Positions 38,901 through 53,900 of a stretch of DNA of 64,000 nt are shown piece after piece. The first letter of the stretch is position 1. Each line of letters starts with the position of its first letter. The notes under the pieces are model-generated. The model had not been told where the DNA came from, did not search any database, and was given only the letters and a program-made list of their open reading frames with translations. A program made the position numbers and the translations under genes. This DNA is from Mytilus californianus (taxonomy: Eukaryota; Mollusca; Bivalvia; Mytilida; Mytilidae), in the NCBI RefSeq assembly GCF_021869535.1, contig NW_026262581.1, positions 101,635,771 to 101,699,770 of the forward strand, read 5' to 3'.

Positions 38901-41900
38901 TAACATTTAAAAATCTTCTCATCTGAAACTACTGGGCCAATTACCCTCAACTTTTAAATAAATGTTCCTTAGGGTATCTTGTTTATAAATTGTATCTGAA
39001 GTTCGTATCCATCGACAAACATGGCCTCCATGGCTAAAAATAGAACATAAGGGTCAAATGCAGTTTTTGGCTTATATCTCAAAAACTAAATCTTTTAGAG
39101 CAAATGTGACATGGGGTAAAATTGTTCAGTTGGTCAAGATCTATCAGCTCTGAAATTTTCAGACAAATCGAACATTCCATTGTTGGGTTGCTGCCACCGA
39201 ATTTGTAGTTTTAACAAAATTTTGCAGTTTTTTTGTTATTATTTTGAATATTATTATAGATATATATAAACTGTAAGCAGCAATAATGTTCAGCAAAGTA
39301 AGATCTACAAAAAAGTTAATATGACCAAAATTGTCAATTGACCCCTTAAGGAGTTATTGCCCTTTAAAGACAATTTTACACAATTTGTTCATCAAGTTTG
39401 CTAACATTTAAAAATCTTCTCCTCTGAAATGCAGGTGAGCGATTCAGGCTCTTGAGAGCCTCTTGTTTCATTTTTGCCTATTATGTTGAAAATTATAATA
39501 GATATAGAGAAACTTTAAATTGCAAAAATAATCAGAATGACAAGGCCTATAAATCAGTCTTATGGTTGAAATTGTCAGTTGACTCCTTATTAGAGTTATT
39601 GCCCTTTGATGCCGATTTTTACAATTTTTTTTTTGCGTTTTGCCTTATATAATAAAATTTATGATAGATAGATAGAAACTTAAATAATCAAAAATGATAA
39701 GAAACTTAAATAATCAAAAATGATAAGCAAGACGAGACCTACTAACAAGTCAAATTTTGCCGATATATTTAGACTGTTACTCTTTATTGGAGTTATTGCC
39801 CTTGAATTAGGAAATTTTATTTACCCTCTTTTGTGTTTGGAGCAAAAGCTTAATAAGATAGAGACAAACTAAACAGACTTCAATGATCAGCAATATAAGA
39901 TTAAAAAAAAAACAAAGATTTTTATCATTAATTCTATTCTTGTCTACAATGTTGGAGAGTGTACTTTGTTGAATATGCATATAGACCAAGGTGAGCAACA
40001 CAGGCTCTTTAGAGCCTCTAGTTTATTTATCCAGCAATCAGCAAATTTACCATAAAAATTATAGGTATAAATGAACTTAAATTCAACAGTTATCATGTCC
40101 TACTTATTTGTTATGAGCAAATTACTCTTCTTATCACATTTCTGAAGATGTTGTCTTCACAGTTGCATCCAAATAGTGTCAATTATTATGAAAAACCATT
40201 AATAACTAGGAATTAAGAAGCTCAACTTTTCAGTGATGATATTAAATTTCTGGATAAACACAGTTTACATTCCTTATATGAAAATATATAATTTATCTAA
40301 ACTGCCTTTGTATGGTTTTTTTTTAGTCTGATGTTGCCGATCGATGTTGTCTGTTGTACTGTCTGGTGATTCCTGTTATCCTTTGTTGTGTATTATTCCT
40401 TCTTCAAAAGGAACGAAGCCAACCAATCTCGTATATTCTCTTCTTTTAGGGTTAAAAGTGGATGTAGGATTTATGTGAAAATAAGAGGATGTAGTATGGT
40501 TTCCAATGAGAGAACTAAGTACCAGAGTTTAAATGAAAAAAAATGTAAGCAATTATAGGTCACCATACTACCTTCAACAATGAGAAAAACCCATCTTGTT
40601 TATTGAGCTATAAAATGTCCTGACAAGAAAAATGTGTATGTTCTTTTGTTACAAACAAAGTGACTGGAGAACTACAACTGAACAATTTGTTTGTATTGAT
40701 AAATACAAAGTTTTCTATGATTATTTATTCTGTCTTATTAGCATCCTTACCTGTATGGAATGACTAATTTTTCCAATCAAATAGTATTATCAAAGAAAGC
40801 CAAATCAGGAATGAATGTTAAACTGACCAGGAATCATACAGAATACTACATTGACACAGTGATAATGAGTCCTTGGACTATAGATACTTCATTCTCTATC
40901 AAAATGGTACAGTAGTTGCTTAATACACACTGCATATGGTATTTTAATTGTGCTCCTTAGATGACATTTTAAGTAATTTTAAAACTGAAAGACATCTCTG
41001 GTCATTAGTTCACAAATTATTTTATCTTTTGATTAATCTGGGATGAGGATAGGATAAATTTATTCAGTATCTTTGGGAATTAAATGATCACTTGGAAGAA
41101 TGATGTCAAAATTATGAAAAGAAAAAATAGTGGCAGCTGATCCACATCAAGTGTGTGACATAACTTTGTATAGTTATAATCCACAGGTTCATGCAACAGT
41201 GGAAACGGTCCTGGGAAATGTGGTCTTTTCTAATTGATTATAATTTAGTAGCCAAATTGTCAATTTATAAGAATGCTTTCCTTTACTTTCATTACGTAAT
41301 CATTTTGTACTGCATAAATTGTAACAGTTATGTATTTTACCACATGAGAGAAACAGAGTTATTTATTTCCTTGCATGCAAGTGATTGAAAAACAATTCTT
41401 TCCTTCAGCCTAGCAGACCTAAGATGTTTTTCCTCTCATGGTTAAATGAATTGGTTGGAAGTTCAAGTCAAAAGAGTACAATTCAGTGGAATCCATTGTT
41501 TACACGTAAAATAGTAGCTATCTTGAAAGCCAAGAAACAAAAGTTGGCAAATGCCTTATCTGATGCTAGCATTGTACTTGAGAGGAACCTAGAGAAAAGT
41601 ATAATGTCTATGATGATTCCATTTGTTAACAAGGTAACACATTCTCAAGGTAAATGTAGAACTGGGGATGCATTAATTTTTCTTGGCTACATGTACTAAT
41701 TTATTATATGGAATGAGGAAAAAATGTTTTTTCAATGATACTTGATATCATATTTCAACTAATTCTGCATATAAGCCTTTAGAAAAAAAAATTTGTTCAT
41801 ACAATTTGTGGTTAACTTTTACAAATGAAATCCTCAAAAGTAAGTACCCAACAAAAAATAATGAGTTCACCGTATATATTCTAAATTAACATTTAGAAAA

Positions 41901-44900
41901 TAACTTTAGACCAGATCTTTTTTCAATTGCTGTAATTGTTAGACTACTGTAAATTCAGAAATTATTGCGTGCATTTATTATTGCGATTTTGTCATTTTAG
42001 ACTAAAATGCGATTTTAATTTTTGCAATATTGAGAAAAATCCAGTTTAAATTATATAAAAAATTTCAAATGCAAGTTTAGATTATTGCGATTATAGCCCT
42101 GTCACATTTTTCGCAATAATTTCTGAATTTACAGTAATTATTGCATTGATATACTGAAAAAAAGATAACTAACTCTCATTCTTCTAATTTTACTTGCACA
42201 CATCAGGAGAAATTTCACATCAATTTATATAATTTTACTTTTCTACATTGGCTAGAGGTATAGGGGGAGGGTTGAGATCTCATAAACATGTTTAACCCCG
42301 CCGCATTTTTGCGCCTGTCCCAAGTCAGGAGCCTCTAGCCTTTGTTAGTCTTGTCTTATTTTTAATTTTAGTTTCTTGTGTACAATTTGGAGTTTAGTAT
42401 GGCGTTCATTATCACTGAACTAGTATATATATTTGTTTAGGGGCCAGCTGAAGGACGCCTCCGGGTGCGGGAATTTCTCGCTGCATTGAAGACCTGTTGG
42501 TGACCTTCTGCTGTTGTCTGTTCTATGGTCGGGTTGTTGTCTCTTTGACACATTCCCCATTTCCATTCTCAATTTTATATAAGTCAAACTTCCAATAGAC
42601 ATAATTCTGTTTTTGTTGATTAGTCTTTTTACAACTGTTAAGTAACCATTTATCAGTTTTTGCAACATAGCTTCAATCAAATGGTTTGTAGCTTTATAGT
42701 CCATATGTGATGGAGTTACACTACACTACAATTTATGAACTGGTGATCACTTGAGATCATTTAAACATAGGGGACTGAGTTTAATATTATACTGGGCCAT
42801 TTGTAAATATTTTACTCCTCGCTTTATGTAAATCTAATGTAAAATGTATAAAAAAAGAAGTAATTAATCAAGGTGAGCTATGAGCAGTGCAGTCCTTTGT
42901 GAGCATCTGTTTTACAATACAAGTATTTAATGAGGACTGCATATTTTCCAGACGGTTGGTCATGTGATTTCCAGAGTTGCTGTTCCTGTTTTCCATTATT
43001 TGCCTTTGCCTTCTAACATGAAAAGAATGATAGCTGTAACACTTCAGGGAAAACCAACAGCAGCCAATCAAATCTCTGCTGGGATAGAAAAAGGAGAAAG
43101 AATCCAGAATGACGATAGAAGAATGAATTTATTTGGTAAGGTGCTTAGATAATCCCACAATTAAAGGGATGATTGTTATGGATGTTGTCCATCTTACTGG
43201 CAAATTTTATTTAAGTTTAAAACACAGTCACATGTACTGATTTTAAAGAAAAAATTTTGAAGGTTGTGACAGCAACACATTCTTGCCATAGTAGATTGCA
43301 TGTTTAAAGTTTTGGTTAATTTGCTTGCTAAATGGTAAAAATATAATATAAATTTGAACGTAAGAAGGTTATCTTTTATGAAGTGTTTAGATGACATTAT
43401 ACACTGTATAGATGACATTATACACTGTATATAATGCTAAGTGGAAAGTTTTTCCTACAATTAATATCATATCCTTTAAATTATTTAAATATTTGCTGGA
43501 GAAAATATTTTAAGATGTGAGCTAATTTATATCTTTTTGTTCTGCAGGAGAAAAGTTAATAGGAATCATAACAAAGTTGGAGTCCAGAATGTTGTATTGC
43601 CTATCTACCTTGCTGACTGAGCCTCCACTATTGATTAAAGATATTGTAACTAAGAAAATGAAACCACATTTATATGAAGCAATGAAGACAAATAAGATAT
43701 CGTTTATACAGCCATTGATTTTCAAATGGAAGCATTTTTTGGTATGTATTTGGCAGATAACCAAAACAATTGATAGACTAGGTAGAGCAAATGTTGTTTT
43801 TCTAATGCAGTGAACAAGCATTTTGATGCAATTAATGGCTTAAATGAGTAAAATGAAAGAAAAAAAGTGCAATTTAAAGTTTGCAGATGAATTTTTATTT
43901 AACTTATATGTGAGTTTATTATAAAACTGTTTCATTCATACAATTAAAACTTTTGATTTGAAAGTATTAAAAAGGGAGGTATGGAAATAAATTTTAATTA
44001 TAACCCAACCTCAATGTTTAAGATCAACAGTCTGACTTCAAAATGGCAACAATGATTGGTTCTGACTGACAAAATATTGTATGAGACCCTTAACAACAGA
44101 CACAAATGAGTGACATACTATAAACTGACAATGTCAAGCATTTTGTAAAACTGACCTAGTTAAAGATGTATTTATAGCACAACATTTGATAAATAATTAG
44201 ATAAAGGTTAAAATATGAAAAATTGAACTGAGCGAAAATATAAAATAACTGTCAATTATTTCTTCTTTATAAGTGCTTCAATGAAATAGCGAAACAGTTT
44301 GGTCTTTTCAATTGTTTAATTTTTTTTTTTCTGACATCCAGTGATGTTTTAATTTTTGTTTCAGTGTGCTTTTGACTTCAATACAAATGTTATTTCTTCT
44401 TAAATATATTGTCATGATTGTTAAAAACTTTTTCTCTAACAGGCTATCCCAGGATTGACAACAGGAGAAAAGTACATACTAGGTTTTATTAAATCAAGGC
44501 TAGCATCTCAGCCTGAAGACAAAGATACACATACAGCCTTGATATATGATAGCAGTGAAGTCCTCACATTTGATGGAAAGTTATTTCAGACCAAAGGTTG
44601 GTGTTTCTTATAGAATAATTGTTTTCCCAAAGCATTATTTCTATATAGGTATGATATTATTGATAATGATTTGAGCAAACATTTATCAAAGCAATAGCAA
44701 GATTTTTGCAATGAAAAGTAAACACAAAATTTTTTAGAAATTGTAAAATTTTAGAAAGTGTACCAAGATATTTTAAAAAATATACAATAAAGTATTTCTT
44801 CGTTATATTTGATTGGATTTTGAAGAGTAATGCCTGTATACATTTCATATTTCATAATGGTGACAGATCATCTTGGGATTGCAACAATATGTTGCTGCAT

Positions 44901-47900
44901 TTTTTGGCTCTATGAGAGCCACATTCTAGTCTTCAGTTTTAGGAGTGCAAACAGAAAGCATACTTACAGAGATAAAAGTACATAAAGTGAGTGGACCAGG
45001 ATGTAAGGATGAAAATTTTAACTGCCGCTGGAAAAAACTGTTGTGTTGGGTAGGACCTTACGTTGGTCACCTACTGAGCTCTCAAAGTTCTGTAACCCAG
45101 TGTTGAAAATAAGATGTGGTCTTAATGTTGGGTCCAGAAAATGTGTTGTTGATATTGATTGAAGTCAAGGAAGTACATCAGAAAATTTTCAGAAAAAAAT
45201 GCGATCTACCTTTCAAACAAATTTAGATGAGAGATTTGTTTTTATTGGATGAGGAAAATTCATGTCTATACTGGGCTGAATGACTTGTAAACTCAACTTC
45301 AAGAAGTCATTGAATGCTGTATTAGCTATAAATTGTTAAAGATAAAAGGCTAACATTTGATGTAAGGGGAGAGCACTTGTCCTTTACTAAGTTTAAATTT
45401 TTGTATATTTCAGGTGACAGCACATGCCCACACTTAATGGCAGCAGACATTAAACATGGTCACTTTGCAGTGGTGTATTCAAGAGAAGGAGTTACAGTTG
45501 TAACTAAAAAATCAATGGTAACAATTTACAGTGGAGGCCAGGTTTTTATTAACAGTTGCAACACACCAGTGTAAGTTCATAGTTTGTTGATAGTGTAAGT
45601 TCATAGTTTGTTGTCAGCAACACACCTGTGTAAGTTCATAGTTTGTTGTAAACAACATTTTACCTGACTAAAGTACTGTCTAGTTATTTAATTATATCTG
45701 TGAAAAGTGGGATTTAAACAGAATAACTAATTCATGGTTACCTATGCTAATTAAGGCTAAAATAAATACCATGGCATTGAATATTTCGATGGTTTATATT
45801 TCACAAATAAATTACGAAATTTTTTTTAAAAATAAGACACTAATAGGAGTATTCTTTATTTCAATTCTTCAGTTTCCTACCAATATTACTACTTGAAATT
45901 TCTTTAAACTTAGCAAAAATGTAAAAGTTTCAAAGTGTTCTTTTATTGAAATGTTGTGGTAAACATTCAAGATGTATCAAATATTAATTAAATAAATATA
46001 TTTTTTTTCCAATTTACTGCAGCCATTCAACCCAGTACAGATGAGATTTAAACCATGATTGTTATTTCAATTAGATGATATTTTCATATTAAAATCTATT
46101 AAGTTATTATTTTAATTTCTGAAAGGGATTTTTAGCCACTTTATATATTTGAACAATTTGATAACAGTTTTCATGGTTAAGGACATTATGAAATTCTGTT
46201 AGATGATGCTGGCATTTAGTTTAGCTGTAACAGGCATCTTAAAATACCCTGTATTATATACTGAAATTGCTTCATTTTTATTTACTACAAAGTTTTATGT
46301 ACATTTAAATTTATCATTAAACAAAAATGTTCAGCCTCCATAATGCCTGTAATGTTATATACATCAGTGACTTTGTTGGTATATGCATTGTTGTTTTGTT
46401 TTGAATATGTTTTTACATTTTTACATCTCCCCCCTTTTCTTTTTTACAGAAAATTACCTTATGAAACTGATGAAATGAAGATTATAAAGAAAAGCGTGTC
46501 AAGAGTTATTTCCCTTGGTGATGGTATCACCATTTCCTGTGACATAAACAATTCACATTGTAACTTCAAACTGAAACATCATAAAAATCAAACTATTGGA
46601 CTGCTAGGAAATAACGATGGAGAAATAGGAAATGATTTCCAGAGGCCAGAAAGTTTAGTCAGTCCAAGCGTTGACCAGTTTGTTTCTGGATATGAACTGA
46701 AGACATCCAAGTTCTGTCAGTCAACATCTACGGGTATGCTTAGTCAGGTTAAAGCTTGTGATGACATAACCCAGAATTGTATGACATTATTTACTGATGT
46801 AGATTCGCCATTGGCTGTATGTTTCGGAAAGGTGGATGTTACTCCATTTCTTGTAAGTCATAGTAGTACAACAAAACATAGACTTCTCATTGTAACAAAT
46901 GAGGGGGTGAAAGGGGGCGGGGGGGGTCATACCCATATTTGATCCCCTAAAAAATCATTGAAACTTTTAAAGCAAATTTATTATTTTTATTCAAATGATT
47001 TGTGTGACAGTAACACTCTTCTAGACACAGTTCAAGTTATTTCTTTCCAGCAAAATGAACCCTAAATAGCTGACTATAAAGGTCAGGGTTATTGAATAGC
47101 ATCATCAAAAAAATATTTAAGCATGATTTTTAAATTCAATTTCTTTAAGACATGGAATAGTGCTTCCTGAGAAATCATTTAAGAGGGTGGTAAAGGGTTA
47201 TTTTCGTGAAACGTGTTATGCCATTTTTATTTCATGTGCAGTCGTGAAAAAAGTTCGTTATTAACCGTTTTTTTGAGAAATCGGTAAAAAGATCAACTTG
47301 CAAGAAATTTTTAATTGTTCGTTCATCGTGAAATGGCAATTTTATTTCGCGTTCTTCCGTGCAGATACCCCCCTTTACGCCCCTCATTTAAAATCCTAAA
47401 ATTAGAGGTTAAGGCAACAACATAACATAAAGGAAAATTAATGTTTTAAGTATGTGCATTTGAAACGTTGTTGTGTAATGCCATTATTTTCAAATATCTT
47501 CTCTCCCCAGAGGATGCTGGACATTTCATCGTCCAAACTTTAACTTATATACAAAAGCCTGAAAAGATATGAAAATTAAAAAAAACGTACACTTGATTAT
47601 TATTTTTCTTGGTTACAGAAATCATGTCAAGAAAGAGTGAAAAGTTGTATGCCAAGTGCAATATGTCCATCAGTTCATGCTTATATATCTAAGTGTGATA
47701 TAGTGGGAATAACAGTAGAACCATCACAACAGCTAGGTAAGACTTGGCTTTCTTTAAATGTTTAGATTTGATAAAAACAAGGAATTATTTGAATCTGGAA
47801 TAATTTTTAATTCTGGAAAATTGATGAGAAATTTATGATGAAAACTAACCCAACTAAATAGTTAGCCATGCGCGCATGGCTAAGGGGGGTTAGTTAGTTC

Positions 47901-50900
47901 ATACTGAAATGATAGTGAAAGTGAAATTAACCTTAGCCATGCGCGCATGGCTAACCCTATTTAGTTGGGTTAGTTTTCATCATACATTTCTAATCAATTT
48001 TCCAGAATTCAAAATTATTCCAGGTTCAAATAATTCCTTGTTTAAAGCAGATTTTTTATGTGTTTCAACAAAATTTACGCACAAGAAATTTCTTCTCTTT
48101 CAATGATAGATTTATTGTTACCAAATTTATAATTAAAAATATTTTTTTCAATATTTCTCCATAGTTAGAGTGGTTTATCTGCGAAAAAAACGACTTTTGT
48201 ACCTTAATTTAATACTTTTGATTCAAGTGAAGTTTTAACAGTGGTATTACAGGTTAACACAACAAATGTAAACAGGTTTTTGAAAGTGCAAGTTTGTTAC
48301 CAGATTATTTTCTGAAATAGTAACTTTGTCAGGTATTATAATGGAAAATGGCCTTCAATAAAACATTACACAAAAAGTAAAGCATTTATTGATGTATAAG
48401 GAGCAACCTTATTTCAGTCAGTCATCTTTAAGGGGAGATAATTAGAAATACATAGTGATGGCAAACTGCAACATAGAGGCAGTATTACTGTTAATGCTGG
48501 CTGACATTATCGTAAGTTAATGTTTAAAAAATCAGAACAGAAGGTGTAATGGTAAAGAATTTTATTGTTTTAGATGTATGTAAACAGATTTATCAATCAA
48601 CAGAGGAAATCCCATCCAAAGCCCTCTTAGATATTGTTATTGTTCTGTATAAGGAGGAAAGCAATGATTTCTGTTTACCTTGCATTGAAATACTTGTAAA
48701 ATATCTGCAGACCTGTGATCAAACTGATGTAAAATTGACATTCATACAGTTTGACAGGTAAGTGAAAAACAAGCAAAAATTGAAAAAAAAAATTATAATT
48801 GAATTCTTTTATTCTAATGCAACTCCATAACATGGCTGTTGGTTTGTATTTAGCAATACAAATCTGTTTGCTTTGTTATCTCCAGATTCAGGACAGAAAG
48901 AAACTGCATTTTGTATAGAATCATAACACACGGACTTCAATCTGCTTTTAAATTTCATTTGGATAATATAACCTATTGTGATATAACACAATGGAAAATT
49001 ACGATTGTAGTATAGGAGTACAGAGATACTGATACAAGGTTTGATAAAAAGGATTAGTCCCTTAACTGTAGCCAATACGTTTTGGTTTTAGATTGCTTCA
49101 GTGATTGCCTTGTGCTGAACATGCAAGAAATATTTTCAAGACTTATTTGCTTATTAAACTTCTCATACACAATTTGATTTATATATAGTTAATATTTAAA
49201 TTGTTTAATCACAAATTCACTCTATTAAAGCCATACAGTTCCTCTGCATCATGTTCTCATGGAGGGTACACAACATGGATTCAGATTACATTCACAGAAG
49301 GTTGTGACAATCATCAAAGATGGACAGGTATGTATGTATACACAGTGACATCTCATCTGAGATGAACTCCAAAATGTGGTATGAGATAGTTTATCAATGG
49401 TAAATGTTGTATTGAGGGAACAATGACCATTTTAGGACATCCATCATAATTTTTTTGATACTGTCCCATAGTGCCCTTTGAGCCATGGCCCTTACTTAAT
49501 GTATGTCATGCATTGCCATTTTATTCATCTTTGGTATACCTGTCAACTGACCCAATTTCAGGTAACACCCGAAAATTTACCCACTCACCTGAAATTTTAC
49601 TGACATCCACCAGGGTCTCCATTTTTTACCAAAAATTACGTGTACATGGGTATATATTTTACTTTGTTTAAAACCGTTCCAAAATTATCATTTTCAAAAT
49701 TTTTCTTTCAAATTTTTTAGAAGGTGTAATACCACCATTGTTTTTCCCCTATTAGTCTTTGTAAAATTTGCACTTTTCAAAAAATTATGCAGAATTTATC
49801 TTTGTTTCAAATAAAGAAATACTTGGCATGAGTAAAGTTTTATCCTGTCCAGTACTATAGACAAAATTGCAAATAACATTTCATTACATATAAGAAAATA
49901 ACCATCACTGGAAGTTAACCAATCAAATTTTCAACCCTTTTTTTCCTGTGTACAAGCTTTAGTAACCATGTAACCTCAAGTTACCAAAATATTCTATAGA
50001 AACACCAAATAAAAAAATAATGGTGCTTTGAAACACCCAAGATATATGTTTATGACTCAGAATTATTTTACTGCAATGAAATGTAGGATTAATTTCCTGC
50101 AACTGTCAAATTCAAGGGAATATTTTTTTTCGACCCTTTTTAGTATGCAACCAGATGTGACATTCTATGATTTGGTGGTGTTACACCTAAAGAAGACTTT
50201 ATTGTTGAATAAACTGAATGTGATTTTTTTTCCTTTGTAATACTGGTTATTTCAAGCATTACTGTCAAGTTTTGTCATGATCAGTTCAATTGTTTGAGAA
50301 AAAACCAGTATAATATTAGACGACATCTACAGCGATTCAAGCAAAATTTCTTCGAAAAATCCAAATCAAGCCGCATCATGATAGAATATAGTGTGGACCA
50401 ATGGTCAAAAATTCATATCATCTGCCTACAGACAGTTGAATATGATACAAAAGATGACTCCAGGATGATAAATACCACTAACGTACCTCTTTGTTTTCAT
50501 TATAAGGTCCCTTTTGCTCCGTTTATACCTCTCATTTCCTCAAAATTTCAACTTTTTAGGCCAATAAATCTAAATTTTATAATAAAAGAGTAATTGAAGT
50601 ATTCAAGCTGAATGAACTATCCATATAAAAGTTTACTGACTCCATGGAGGTTTCAATAAGTCCTTATGTAAAACTTAAATTTACGCCGCGCTCCAGAGTG
50701 GGACATAAAAAGCTTCCCTTTTAGTGGATAATTTTTGTTACTGCTTCAAAAATAATTTCATTTACTTATAACTGTATATTTATTAAGGTATTACTTAGGA
50801 AACAGTTTTCTGTTATAGCAAAATATAAGATAAAGGAGAAAAAGTCAGCAAAAGCTCCCAAAACACAGAGTATGGCTTGCTCTGTCTACTAATATTCATG

Positions 50901-53900
50901 GTAGAGTCCTATTTCAAGGCAATTTTCTCATAAAATGTGTTTTTGAGACTCAATCCACTCAGAATATTTCATTTTTGTAATATTTCACTTAAATAGCATG
51001 AAATTTTAACAAATGAGAGTACACACAAGGTCAAAGGTGCATGTGCAGCTTCCCATAATAGGTGTAATACCACCATTGTTTTTCCCCTATTGGTATTTGT
51101 TGAATTTGCACTTTTCTAAAAAATTGTGCAGAATTTATCTTTGTTTCAAATAAAGATATACTTGGCATGAGTAAAGTTTTATCCTGTCCAGTACTATAGA
51201 CAAAATTGCACATAACATTTCATTGCGTATAAGAAAATAACCATCACTGGAAGTTAACCAATCAAATTTTCACCCCTTTTTTTCCTGTGTACAAGCTTTA
51301 GTAAGTACTAACCATGTAACCTCAAGTTTCCAAAATATTCTATAGAAAAACCAAATAAAAAATAATAGTGCTTTGAACACCCAAGATATATGTTTATGAC
51401 TCAGATTTTTTTTACTGCAATGAAATGTAGGATTAATTTCCTACAACTGTCAAATTCAAGGGAATATTTTTTTTCAACCCTTTTTTGTATGCAACCGGAT
51501 GTGACATACTATGATTTGGTGGTATTACACCTAGAACTACCCAATTTTAATGATATTGTGACATTGGAGTACCAGAACAGTAAAAGTATGATACTTTTTT
51601 CCTTAACTTTGATCTCTTAAAGAATATAATAAATGACTAGAAAAATTAATGAAGGAAAGAGCTGTCAAATTGACAGCAAACTGGGTTTTCTGTATTTTCA
51701 ATGGTGCTTTCAGGCTATTTTAATTTGCCACATCCTATGCCTATTTTCCAATCTGTCAGGGACTAGAACTCCTGAACAACAAAAATGGAAATCATCAATA
51801 TTAAACTTAAACACCATTTTTTCATCAGTAGGCCCAAGAACACAGTTATTTCGTAGTGCATTTCTTTTAGACAATAAAGTCAAATTAAAAAAATCACACC
51901 TGCTCTATCTCAAAAAGATTTTTACAGTGTAGTGTACTACTATTGAGACAAATAATATCAAAATTATAGAAAAGTCTACCAGCTCTAACTCAAAATATTG
52001 ACAATTCTATGTTAAGGGGGTCTAAAATTCAGTTTGACAGCTTCAGACATACTAGTTTTTGACCTTTTTTAACTGGACCAAATCACTTCTTAACATAAAG
52101 ATTCAGCACCCAAATTTTTTTAACATGTAACTTCATCCCCTTACTTAATATTTCATGCAAAAAATATAAAGAAATAAATTTGGAAAGTGTATGAAAAAAA
52201 ATTGCAAGTTATACACTGTCCACACTATGGACTATATTTGTAGACAACGAAAATCTAAGGACGATAACTGTGTCCTTGGACCAGTAACAACCTATTTAAA
52301 GTTTAAAAGCATTGGTCAAGTCTTTCATAAGTAAAGGCACAGAAACAAAATAAAGTGACATTTTCCTATAGATCAAGGACCATAACTCCTGAAGAGTAAA
52401 AGTGAAAACTATCAATATTTAATTTGACCTCCATTTTGTCATCAGTAACAACATATTATAATTTTAAAATCATAGGTTATTGAATGGAAACGACATGAAC
52501 GGTAAAAGTGAATATCTCCAATATCAAACTTGGCCTCCACTTTGTCATTAGAATCAATATATTAAAATTTGAAAAGCAGTTGTTGAACGGTTCATAAGTT
52601 AATGCATGGAAACTGATGACAGTCTCCTGCCATACTTCTCTAATTTAGTAACTAAGTTTCCTTGTGAAAAAGTAGCACCTTCCTTTCCTAGTTCTTTAAT
52701 AACAGAAATAAAGGAATACTACTTGGTATAAGATTGAATATTTGGTGTTTTTAGCAGATTAGGAAACAGAACATGTACCTTTTTTATGTTATTTTATAAT
52801 GGGTTAAGCACCACTGGTATTAAGAATTTTATCAGAAAAATTGATAATTACACTGTATTTCAGGATTTATCAGAGGAGGAATACAACAATCTGAAAGACC
52901 ATTATGTTGCAAACAATATTATTCTAAATATCATATCAAAGTATACAATCCTTAAATATAAAGGGTTGGTAGGGATAGACTGGGATCAGAGAATTGTATC
53001 ATTTAACAGTATACTGGATGAAACAAGAGATCTTCCACAGGTAAGTTAATATGACAAAGTTAGCATACTCTGTAAGAATGTTAATTAAAATTTTTTGTTG
53101 ATATTATCATATTATAGCAGCCTACAAATATGAGGGATTTGGAAACCAAAAAGATTGTCTCAGTTAAATATCTAGGTTTTGTGCAACATCAATTGTGCAT
53201 TTCAGTGGTGGAACATGATTTTGATTGGACATAATTTTTTCAATAGAAAAAAATGTTAAAAATGTTTAAAAAAAGGTCAACAGGGCAAATCAATTAAATG
53301 CTTATTGAAAGATATATTTCAATAATTACCAACTTTACAATTGTTTTACTTGAAATTGAGAGTAGCAAACATAAAATCTTGCCCTCCCCCATATTTGTGC
53401 TTTTCATAGTGCTTTTGTATGCAGTCTAATGCATTTAATTGTGCTAAGCAAAGCATAGAAATTGACATAAGCTGCTGTTAAAATACCATTCTTTAAAAAT
53501 ACTTGAGATAGAAATATAATTCTGAATACATTAATTGGTAAAAGACAACACCAACTATCCTGTAGTTTCTGTAGAAATCTGTGAACGACTGAAATTTTCT
53601 GAAGCTAGACATATCATTAGCCCCTAATTGTACATGTTCAGATCCCTCCAAACTGGTCTTCAGTTCAGTATATGATTGAGTCTTGCTTAGGTGCACCTGA
53701 TTTACTTGTAGGTTATAGTTTTTGTCTCTCACTACCCAAATATGTTTTGTGTACACCAGTTTCCTCGAGAATAAAACTGACAATCATAAAATTGTTTGAT
53801 TGTTAAGAAAGTAGTCTTTTATGTTTTCATGCCAATAAGCACAATTAATAAAGAACATGCATTCACCTATTCACGAATTCACCTACATTCCAACTGACTC

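Noticed and set aside
43522-43821. 99-codon minus-strand frame
   Set aside because: Complement of LLTP exon 21, which has phase, splice sites and family context.
50294-50593. 99-codon basic open frame between two TIR elements
   Set aside because: No transposase or other motif recognised; length is within chance for this composition.
53493-53783. 96-codon minus-strand frame upstream of the reverse transcriptase
   Set aside because: No recognisable domain; probably part of the element's non-coding flank.
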